DNA from: Phycisphaerales bacterium
GTDB taxonomy: Bacteria > Planctomycetota > Phycisphaerae > UBA1845 > UTPLA1
Direction of reading: 5' to 3'
DNA length: 64,000 nt
NCBI GenBank assembly: GCA_022360095.1
Contig: JAKSDK010000801.1
Location: 143,070 to 207,069, forward strand
Shown here: positions 45,446-52,663 of the stretch, piece by piece
Numbering within the stretch: position 1 is the stretch's first letter
Layout: every line of letters starts with the position of its first letter
Notes under the pieces: model-generated
What the model was told of the DNA's origin: nothing
Seen by the model: only the letters and a program-made list of their open reading frames with translations
Database searches by the model: none
Program-made: the position numbers and the translations under genes

Positions 45446-46213
45446 TTAGTACGATTCTTCCTTTGCCATATCCGCTGTGGAACCGGCAGCTTCATGGGCT
45501 TGATCGTGCTTGCGATCAAACCAGAAGTTGACAAGCAAGATGCCCACACCGACGACGAGCAACGCATCGGCGATGTTGAAGATCCAAGGCCATAAGGAGA
45601 ACTTGCCGATTTTCGCCTCGATCTTGATGAAATCACGAACGACCGGCTGAATACCGGAGTCGGAATCGAGTTTGCTTTTTGCATAAGGCGGACGACGGTT
45701 TTTTCCGTCGGTGAAATCACCCAACGTGACGGTCGTTTCGGTTTCGTTGATGCACTTGCCGATGTCCCGCCCCCTGGACGTGTACGCCACGTAGGCCTCC
45801 TGAGTCACTCGGTCATATAGATTCCCCAGTGCCCCGGCGAGCACCAGTCCCAGGGCAAAATGCATCGACCAGCGCGACGCGCCTGAATTGGCGAACAAAT
45901 AGATCACGAAGAGCAACGCCAACACCGAAGCGCCGACAAAAATGGGCGCCATCCCCGCGCCAAGCCCGAAAAGCGCGCCGGGGTTCAGCGACAGTTGAAG
46001 TTTACAAACATTTTCGAAGATGACCCTGGATTCGTTGGGCCTGAGGGTGCTGAAGGCCCAATCCTTGGTCCAAAGGTCCGCCGCAAGACCCAGACCGGTC
46101 ACCAACCAGAGTCGCAAATGACTGGGAAAATGACCCATGGCCCAACGGTCCTCGGCCAGCCTGCCAGCACCATCTGCAACAACATCTTGATTAGTCAAAG
46201 GAGATGAAGACAT
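45446..46213 (-). CDS. lspA: Signal peptidase II (lipoprotein signal peptidase) with internal insertion
   Basis: 255 aa from the ATG at 46213; a GTG at 46237 and an ATG at 46138 are alternatives. It removes signal peptides from prolipoproteins. N-P-G-A-L-F-G-L, G-N-L-Y-D-R (first catalytic Asp) and I-F-N-I-A-D-A (second catalytic Asp) are clear. Between the two Asp motifs there are about 70 residues instead of roughly 20, giving an insertion with hydrophilic residues and a K-N-R-R-P segment. The catalytic positions are intact. It likely serves the many predicted lipoproteins nearby. Confidence 0.9.
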   Translation of the reverse strand: MSSSPLTNQDVVADGAGRLAEDRWAMGHFPSHLRLWLVTGLGLAADLWTKDWAFSTLRPNESRVIFENVCKLQLSLNPGALFGLGAGMAPIFVGASVLALLFVIYLFANSGASRWSMHFALGLVLAGALGNLYDRVTQEAYVAYTSRGRDIGKCINETETTVTLGDFTDGKNRRPPYAKSKLDSDSGIQPVVRDFIKIEAKIGKFSLWPWIFNIADALLVVGVGILLVNFWFDRKHDQAHEAAGSTADMAKEESY

Positions 46214-46249
46214 GAACGCCCATTGTTGACCGGCCACGGTCCTCCATGT

Positions 46250-46816
46250 TCAGCGACGCTCGGATTGCTCCTGGCTGCGCTTGTACTGGATGCAATACTT
46301 CGCCCACGGCTTGGCACGCAACCGCGCCTTGGCAATCTGTTTGTGCGTACCCATGCACACACCGTAAGTCCCGTTCTTGATGCGTTCCAGTGCGGCGTCG
46401 ATTTCTTTCAACTGGTCACGCTCGTTTTCAAGCAGCCCGATGGTAAATTCCTGCTCGTAGTTGTCCGTTCCAATATCGGCCATATGAATCGGCATCATTG
46501 AGAGATCGCCGGCTGCCGTCGTTCGGTTCTTTCGCAAGGCCTCGTTTTCCATGCTATCCAGATCCCCGACCAACTGGCGGCGCTTCTGAATGAGCAGGTC
46601 TCGGAAAGTTTCCAATTCATCCGTCGTGAGCTTGGTTTTAGGCATCGGCTTGGGCGCTTCGACCATATTCCGGCCGTTGTCGCCAATGCTCGCTCGTGGC
46701 GCCCTGGAAGCAACGCTTCGCCGTTTCGATTTTTTGGGGCTGCCGTTTGATTTCGCCTTGCGGCCATCGGCAGGTTTTGCACTCTCGGAACGCGGTGTCA
46801 CACGACGTTTGGTCAC
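46250..46816 (-). CDS. DksA/TraR-like protein with degenerate zinc finger
   Basis: 188 aa from a GTG at 46816, with GGAGGG at 6 nt. A promoter at 46946-46975 puts the transcript start after the farther ATG at 46942. A Lys/Arg-rich tail of about 60 residues leads to the TraR/DksA core (coiled-coil D-L-L-I-Q-K-R-R-Q-L-V-G-D, and G-T-Y-G-V). In the zinc finger only C154 and C175 remain; positions 157 and 178 are Thr and Tyr. It may act on RNA polymerase without zinc, as some DksA2 variants do. Divergent from tgt. Confidence 0.87.
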   Translation of the reverse strand: MTKRRVTPRSESAKPADGRKAKSNGSPKKSKRRSVASRAPRASIGDNGRNMVEAPKPMPKTKLTTDELETFRDLLIQKRRQLVGDLDSMENEALRKNRTTAAGDLSMMPIHMADIGTDNYEQEFTIGLLENERDQLKEIDAALERIKNGTYGVCMGTHKQIAKARLRAKPWAKYCIQYKRSQEQSERR

Positions 46817-46945
46817 GGTACGCCCTCCAATCCTATGAGTCCTTTTCTCGCCGTACCGATCGCGAAAAAAGGCGTCTTGATGGCCTCTAATCCCCTGCTC
46901 CACAAACCTATTTTCGACAGCTTTATTTACCTGCCGAGCCATGCT

Positions 46946-46975
46946 AGTATACGAACTGTTATCGAATCGTGTCAA
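46946..46975 (-). promoter_or_regulatory. Sigma-70-type promoter of the DksA-like gene
   Basis: On the minus strand, TTGACA (46970-46975) is a perfect -35 box, 18 bp from TATACT (46946-46951), a 5/6 match to the -10 box. Transcription would start near 46939, leaving a leader of about 120 nt before the GTG at 46816. Confidence 0.6.
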
Positions 46976-47116
46976 GCAGAGCTCGGGCTTGTTCCGAACA
47001 GGGCCGATGGTCGATTGAAAACCTCTTAAAAACAAATCGACAGTGACACGTGCGTGGCACTATGCGCTGATTCATCAATCACAAACACGTTTTTTCAACA
47101 GGAAAACCCAGGATCA

Positions 47117-48247
47117 TTGTTTGAGTTCGAAGTTATCCAGCGCGAAGCGAACACGCAAGCGCGCCTCGGTCGATTCCATACGCCCCATGGGGCGATAGAA
47201 ACGCCTGTCTTTATGCCGGTCGGCACGCGCGGCGCCGTGAAGGGAATGACACCCGACGGACTCGTCTGCGCCGGAACCACGATTCTTCTGGCCAACACCT
47301 ATCACCTGGCCCTTCGTCCGGGATCGGACGCCATCGCCGAGTTCGGCGGACTGCACAAATTCATGGCCTGGGAAAGACCCATTCTCACCGATAGCGGCGG
47401 CTTCCAAGTCTTCAGTCTCGCGACGCTCAACGACGTCGACGACAGCGGCGTGACGTTCAAATCACACATCGACGGCGCCACCCTAAGACTCGATCCGGGC
47501 CGTGCCGTCGCCATTCAGGAGCAGCTCGGCGCCGACATTATCATGGCCTTTGACGAATGCCGGGCCCTGCCGGCGACACCTTCAGAACTTGAAAAGGCCG
47601 TCGACAGGACCATTCGCTGGGCGGAGGCGTCCAAACGATCCCAAAAACGAACCGATCAGGCATTATTCGGCATCGTCCAGGGCGGGCTCGATCTCGATCT
47701 CCGGCGGCGCTGCCTCGACGCGATCGTCGAAATCGGTTTTCCCGGCTACGCCGTCGGCGGCCTGTCGGTGGGGGAATCTCCCGACGAAATGGCAGGCTTT
47801 CTAAGCAAATTCGTGCGTCATATGCCTGAAGACAAGCCGCGCTACCTCATGGGCGTGGGGCGTCCCATCGATCTTATTCGGGCGGTGACCTCGGGCATCG
47901 ACATGTTCGACTGCGTGATGCCGACGCGAAACGGCCGCAATTCCTTCGCCTTCACCGACAACGGCTTCGTCCGATTGCGAAACTCACAGTACCGGCTGGA
48001 CAGCCGACCACTTGAGGACGGATGCCCGTGTTACACCTGCAATCACTTTTCCAGAGGTTATTTGCGTCACCTCTTTCTGGCTGATGAGATGCTCGGCCCC
48101 ATACTGGTGTCCCTGCATAACATCGCGTACTATCATCGCTGGATGCAACGTATCCGAGATGCGATTGCGTCCGATCGTTTGAACCAAATGCTTGCGGAAT
48201 GCGAAAAAAAATTCGCCCAACGGAGAGAAGACCACGAGGCCACTTGA
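47117..48247 (+). CDS. tgt: Queuine tRNA-ribosyltransferase (tRNA-guanine transglycosylase)
   Basis: 376 aa from a TTG at 47117, which best matches the usual Tgt length and start. A GTG at 47054 adds 21 unconserved residues. T-D-S-G-G-F-Q-V (catalytic Asp region), G-G-L-S-V-G-E and the zinc motif C-P-C-Y-T-C with a later H are all present. The enzyme exchanges guanine-34 for preQ1 in tRNAs with GUN anticodons. yajC follows at once, as in many bacteria. Confidence 0.94.
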   Translation: MFEFEVIQREANTQARLGRFHTPHGAIETPVFMPVGTRGAVKGMTPDGLVCAGTTILLANTYHLALRPGSDAIAEFGGLHKFMAWERPILTDSGGFQVFSLATLNDVDDSGVTFKSHIDGATLRLDPGRAVAIQEQLGADIIMAFDECRALPATPSELEKAVDRTIRWAEASKRSQKRTDQALFGIVQGGLDLDLRRRCLDAIVEIGFPGYAVGGLSVGESPDEMAGFLSKFVRHMPEDKPRYLMGVGRPIDLIRAVTSGIDMFDCVMPTRNGRNSFAFTDNGFVRLRNSQYRLDSRPLEDGCPCYTCNHFSRGYLRHLFLADEMLGPILVSLHNIAYYHRWMQRIRDAIASDRLNQMLAECEKKFAQRREDHEAT

Positions 48248-48616
48248 ATGTTATCCATCCTGACGCTCATCGCCGATGCGACCACAAAGCCTTCTCAGCC
48301 CCCCCCTCAACCCGGCATCTTCGATTACCTTCCGATGCTGCTGTTGCTCATGTTCATCATCTACTTTCTGATGATTCGCCCACAGAGCAAAGAGAAAAAG
48401 CGCCGGACCGACATGCTGGCGGCCATCAAGAAGAATGATCGTGTCATCACCATCGGGGGCATCATCGGGACGGTCACCTCCGTCCGGGATGACGAAATCA
48501 CCCTGAAAGTCGACGAGTCCAGCAACACCAAAATCACCTTCAGCCGATCCGCTCTTCAAAGAGTCTTGAGCGACACGGCAAAGGAATCGAACGAGCCCGA
48601 CGCGGCCAAGAAATAG
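48248..48616 (+). CDS. yajC: Preprotein translocase subunit YajC
   Basis: 122 aa, starting the base after the tgt stop. One transmembrane helix (about residues 25-45) is followed by the YajC soluble domain with K-K-N-D-R-V-I-T-I-G-G-I-I-G-T-V. YajC joins SecDF in the membrane. Tgt-yajC adjacency is conserved widely. secD and secF do not follow here. Confidence 0.95.
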   Translation: MLSILTLIADATTKPSQPPPQPGIFDYLPMLLLLMFIIYFLMIRPQSKEKKRRTDMLAAIKKNDRVITIGGIIGTVTSVRDDEITLKVDESSNTKITFSRSALQRVLSDTAKESNEPDAAKK

Positions 48617-48804
48617 GTGGAGCAACACGGTACCGCCGATATCCACGATACTTAGGCGAATTCAAGCGAACCGAAGTCCGGAACCGAAAGCCGTTTGGAC
48701 GATACAATGAGGGCGGTGCCGCCACCGGCGGTTGGAAACCGGGTATAATAATCGCAGAACAAGCGGTCCTCGTAACATACGGATGGCCCCCGAGGGAAAA
48801 AACG

Positions 48805-49275
48805 ATGAGTAAGACGACAAAGCGGCGAATTTTGGGACGATCAATCGCATTGGCAGCCTTGGCCTCCGCGGTCGTGTTGATGGCCACCTACTTCTCACAG
48901 GCCCAGGACCAGCCGTCCGGCAACACTCGACAGCCGGTCATCACCAACCAGTTCTCATCGGCGACCAACGGATCGCTTCAGCTACGCCGGCCCGGCATTG
49001 CCGTACAACAGGGCATTGCCGTGCAACAGGGCGCGGCCGACTTTATCGTTGGCGACGCCACGGAGGCCGAACCGAGTTTCTTTCGAGAGACGTTCGACCT
49101 GCTGGCTTTGGAGGTGATCGACATTATCTCCCAATTGCTTAGCTCGCTGAATCTGCTCACCGGCAGCAATCCGCTCAGCGGTCTGACCGGCGGTCTGAAT
49201 CTGTTCGGTGGCGGCGGCGGCACGCTTAACAATCCGCTGACAGGCGGCGGTGGCGGAAGCGTCCCGATTCAATAA
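48805..49275 (+). CDS. Small secreted Gly-rich protein of unknown function
   Basis: 156 aa. The N-terminal signal peptide ends near S-Q-A-Q (residue 34). A tandem peptide G-I-A-V-Q-Q occurs twice (about residues 64-75), encoded by an 18-bp direct repeat at 48994-49011 and 49012-49029 with one mismatch. The C-terminal quarter is rich in G, N, L and S, with low-complexity runs. No family is recognised. GAGGG at about 9 nt supports the ATG. A TATAAT at 48744-48749 could be its -10 box. Confidence 0.7.
   Translation: MSKTTKRRILGRSIALAALASAVVLMATYFSQAQDQPSGNTRQPVITNQFSSATNGSLQLRRPGIAVQQGIAVQQGAADFIVGDATEAEPSFFRETFDLLALEVIDIISQLLSSLNLLTGSNPLSGLTGGLNLFGGGGGTLNNPLTGGGGGSVPIQ
48994..49029 (+). repeat. 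18-bp tandem direct repeat inside the secreted protein gene
   Basis: Two adjacent copies with a single A/G difference, which keep the frame and repeat the hexapeptide G-I-A-V-Q-Q. Confidence 0.85.
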
Positions 49276-49307
49276 ATCTGCCTATTAAGCGATTCGTCTT
49301 CCGGGCG

Positions 49308-51590
49308 TCACGGCGCCGAGGACCCTCTCCTCTTCATCAGGAAGAGGAGGCCGATCACGAACAGCATGATGAAGACGATCGTGCGGCTTTGCACAACGAG
49401 CTCTTCCGACAATCCGAAAAATGATTTCAAGTCGGGAAACTTTGTCGACGCAATGCCGAGCCCGTTGTTGACAATGTGAATCAGGACCGCCGGATAAATC
49501 GAACCGGTTCGCAGACAAACAAACGTCAAAAGCATCCCCATCAAACTAACGACAGGCACCTTGGCCGCGTCGACGTGATAAAGTCCAAAGATCAGGCCCA
49601 CGACCAAGACGGCCTGAAATGTGGAAGAACGTTGGCGCACGCCACCCAGCAGAAAGCCGCGGAACAAGACTTCTTCACAAATGCCGGGCAACAAGGCCAA
49701 AACCACGAGGCTGAGCCACAGCGAAGGATCACCGAACAGCATTTCCTGCTGCTGCTCCATGAGTTTGAGGGCGCCGTCGGACAAAGGAAAAAAATGAAAC
49801 TGGATTCGCTGCAAAAGGTTCGATACCGGCGCGACCGAGGCCGCGACCAACAGCGTGCCGACAATCGGAAATGGCCCTGGCACGTGCAATGAGAACGTGC
49901 GACGGAAATCCAGCTTCATGTACCACGCCAGGAAAATCACCGGCATGGCGAACAGAAACAACTGCGTGCCCGCAATGACGGACAGGTTTTGCGTCGGACC
50001 GGCGTCTGCCTTGATGAGACTCGACTGGGCATAAAAATTCAACGGAAAGAGCACCGCCACCGTCAGCAAGGCGAAGGCCGCCGGCGGATAGGCCTGCGGC
50101 CGAATGAATTTTCGCAGCACCAGCGTTTTGTAATTGCCCACATCGCTGAAAAGCACGGCTTCATTGCCATAGACGCGCACCGCCACAATCACGGCCACGG
50201 CCGCATAGAAGCAGGTAGACAGCAAGCAAATGCTCATCGCGGCAAGGTCAAAATTGCCCAGAAACAATTCGCGCATCAGGACAACGATATTCGCAACCGG
50301 CATGACCAGCATCGGCCCTTCCAGTCGAATCGTGGGCATGTAGGACACGATCAAGCCCGGAACGATGGCCGACATCATGACAGGCACCATGTAGTTCTGC
50401 GCTTCCTTGAACGTCCGAGCAAAACTGCACACCGCCAGCATGATCCCTCCGAACAGCACCGCGAACGGAACCATCGCCAACAGGACGATCGGCGCTGCAG
50501 TCGTCACGAAACCAACCCGCTGCTCCGCTTCGCCTTCGAGCCCTCGGCGACGATTGAGATTATCAAGCAGCGCCTGACGTTGCAGCACCGCCGAGCTTGC
50601 GGAGTCTTGGTTGGAGATCATCGCCTCCACGGCCAACGCTTCACTCTTCGCCGTCGGCTGGCGGCCGGCAAAAAGCTTGCCCAAGCCGCCGAAATGGAGA
50701 ACCGCCGTCATCGATGCCAGGTTCAGCATCGTCGTCACCATGGCAATTGTGACGATCACGCCGAACTTTCCCGCGACAATCTGACCCGACGGCACGGGTG
50801 AAACGGCCAGTGTCTCCAACGTCCCTCTTTCCCGCTCCCCGGCCGTCAGATCGATCGCCGGATAGATCGCTCCGGTGATCGTCATCGTGACAAGAAGAAA
50901 AGGCACGACGAGCGCCAAGGCTTTCGCCAACTGCCGATCCGGACTCGTGGTCGACAGATTGTTCACGCGCAGCGGGCTCAGAATATTGTCATTGCCCGAC
51001 AGGGCGGTCACTTTTGCTTTGGCAATCCGCAGACTCTCATGATCCAGAATGTAGTTAAGCTGTCGGAAAAGCACTTCTGAGAGCGGGTCCGTATCGCTGT
51101 AGAGAATCTGCACGATCAGGTTCTCATGATCCGCAAAGTTCTCGTGATCAGGAACCGGCTCCGCGAGGACCGCGACGTCGTAACGCTGTTCTGAAACCAG
51201 GTCCCACAGTGAAAGGCCCGGCTCGGCCACCTCAATCGTGATCTGCTTGGCACCGATCTCGGTGCGAAGCGCCGCCATGGCGTCTTCAACTTCCCGGTCG
51301 GACGCCTTGGCCAGCTGCTCGACTTCGGCCTTGCGCGCCTCGCGCTCCTCTTCTTCACGCGCCCAAACGGACTCCAACCAGCGACGATGTGCTTCATTCG
51401 GCACGACAATCGTGTAATTCTGTCGCTCCTGACGACCTGTCTCCGACCGAAGCGCCTGGACCAGCACCAACATCAACACGGGATAAAGCACGAGTGGGAC
51501 GAGCACCATCGCCATCAGCGTCCGTCGATCGCGCAGACTTTCGATCAGCTCCTTGCGATAGACGGTCCATACGCGGCGATATCGCCTCAT
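49308..51590 (-). CDS. ABC transporter permease fused to a CPBP-type protease domain
   Basis: 760 aa. The first 430 residues are a NatB-like ABC-2 permease: an N-terminal helix (R-K-E-L-I-E-S-L-R-D-R-R), a large extracytoplasmic loop and several helices. From about residue 450 there are further helices, with the CPBP motif E-E-V-L-F-R-G-F near 638, G-L-Y-H-V-D and H-I-V-N-N as other catalytic positions. The ATG overlaps the ATPase gene's stop as ATGA. Such permease-protease fusions are known in Planctomycetota, and their substrate is unknown. Confidence 0.88.
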   Translation of the reverse strand: MRRYRRVWTVYRKELIESLRDRRTLMAMVLVPLVLYPVLMLVLVQALRSETGRQERQNYTIVVPNEAHRRWLESVWAREEEEREARKAEVEQLAKASDREVEDAMAALRTEIGAKQITIEVAEPGLSLWDLVSEQRYDVAVLAEPVPDHENFADHENLIVQILYSDTDPLSEVLFRQLNYILDHESLRIAKAKVTALSGNDNILSPLRVNNLSTTSPDRQLAKALALVVPFLLVTMTITGAIYPAIDLTAGERERGTLETLAVSPVPSGQIVAGKFGVIVTIAMVTTMLNLASMTAVLHFGGLGKLFAGRQPTAKSEALAVEAMISNQDSASSAVLQRQALLDNLNRRRGLEGEAEQRVGFVTTAAPIVLLAMVPFAVLFGGIMLAVCSFARTFKEAQNYMVPVMMSAIVPGLIVSYMPTIRLEGPMLVMPVANIVVLMRELFLGNFDLAAMSICLLSTCFYAAVAVIVAVRVYGNEAVLFSDVGNYKTLVLRKFIRPQAYPPAAFALLTVAVLFPLNFYAQSSLIKADAGPTQNLSVIAGTQLFLFAMPVIFLAWYMKLDFRRTFSLHVPGPFPIVGTLLVAASVAPVSNLLQRIQFHFFPLSDGALKLMEQQQEMLFGDPSLWLSLVVLALLPGICEEVLFRGFLLGGVRQRSSTFQAVLVVGLIFGLYHVDAAKVPVVSLMGMLLTFVCLRTGSIYPAVLIHIVNNGLGIASTKFPDLKSFFGLSEELVVQSRTIVFIMLFVIGLLFLMKRRGSSAP

Positions 51591-52414
51591 GATCGGCCCC
51601 CTTCCTTCGGGTATTCCATTCCGAGGGCACGGTTCGAACCGCCTTCCGGCACACCAGCCAAAACATGCTCATCTTGTCCGCATAGCGCCAGAAAGATCTC
51701 GCTCAAACGTCGGCGCCCGGCTTTTTCCTGAAGCGCCGCCAGATCACCACGACCAACGAGCCGACCCTCGTGAATCAGTCCATATTGATGGCAAAGGGCT
51801 TCCGCCTCGTCAAGATAGTGCGTGGAAAGAATGATCGCTTTTCCCTTCGCTCCTTCCGCCCGGATAAAATCGAGCACCACCCGATTCGTCAGCACGTCGA
51901 GGCCCAACGTCGGTTCATCCATCACCAGAATCGGCGGGTCCCCCATCAGCGCGCGGGCGATATTCGTCCGCTGCTTCTGCCCCGTCGAAAGTCCTCCACA
52001 ACGCAAATCAACAAATGACGCCATGTCCAGCCATTCAACAAGCTCCTCCAATCGCTTCTTGATCGCGGGCTTATCCAAACCGATCAGCTCTCCGAAATAG
52101 TGCAACAACTCCCTCGGCGTCAGCCGCTGATATAAACCCGTGCTCGCCGTCAAGTAGCCCAGCGAACGCTTCGCCTCCAGCCGTCGGGCCCGCACGTCAT
52201 GACCGTTCAGATGCATCGTTCCCGAAGTGGGCGTGAGGAGTCCGCTGATCATGCGCAGGGTCGTGGTCTTGCCGGCGCCGTTCGGTCCGAGCAGCCCAAA
52301 AATCTGCCCGGGCTCGACGGAAAAGGAGATTCCGTCCACGGCTCGCTTCTCGTCGCCCTCGGTGGTCGGAAAAACTTTCGTCAATTCACAGATTTCGACA
52401 ATTGGTTTTGTCAT
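51587..52414 (-). CDS. ABC transporter ATP-binding protein, NatA-like
   Basis: 275 aa from the ATG at 52414; the longer frame to 52477 adds non-conserved residues. Walker A G-P-N-G-A-G-K-T-T, signature L-S-T-G-Q-K-Q-R and Walker B I-L-V-M-D-E-P are complete, with S-T-H-Y-L-D as the switch His region. It powers the adjacent ABC-2 permease, with which it overlaps by 4 bp. Substrate is unknown; sodium or drug export is possible for this class. Confidence 0.93.
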   Translation of the reverse strand: MTKPIVEICELTKVFPTTEGDEKRAVDGISFSVEPGQIFGLLGPNGAGKTTTLRMISGLLTPTSGTMHLNGHDVRARRLEAKRSLGYLTASTGLYQRLTPRELLHYFGELIGLDKPAIKKRLEELVEWLDMASFVDLRCGGLSTGQKQRTNIARALMGDPPILVMDEPTLGLDVLTNRVVLDFIRAEGAKGKAIILSTHYLDEAEALCHQYGLIHEGRLVGRGDLAALQEKAGRRRLSEIFLALCGQDEHVLAGVPEGGSNRALGMEYPKEGGRS

Positions 52415-52534
52415 GCGAGGTACTCTAATCGACCATGCCGTTGTACAACAGCATCGTAATGCCATGGACGATCTCACACATCATTTGACGCGCCTCGATA
52501 GAATGCTTCTCTTAGAATGTGGGAGAGAGACTCC

Positions 52535-52629
52535 GATCAGAGCCCCGACTGTCAGACAGAGGAGAGTCCTGCAAGAGCGAGGCGTCCCCGCACTTGGACA
52601 ACCGCTTCCTGACGGGCGCGGCTCTGATC
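52535..52629. repeat. REP-like intergenic inverted repeat
   Basis: GATCAGAGCC (52535-52544) is the exact inverse of GGCTCTGATC (52620-52629), with a 75-bp GC-rich centre. The right arm resembles a palindromic repeat common in planctomycete genomes (A-C-C-G-C-T-T-C-C-T-G-A-C-G-G type). It lies between the ABC ATPase and priA. Confidence 0.6.
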
Positions 52630-52663
52630 GATCGTTCGACCTCTCACGAATACGAAAGATGAA

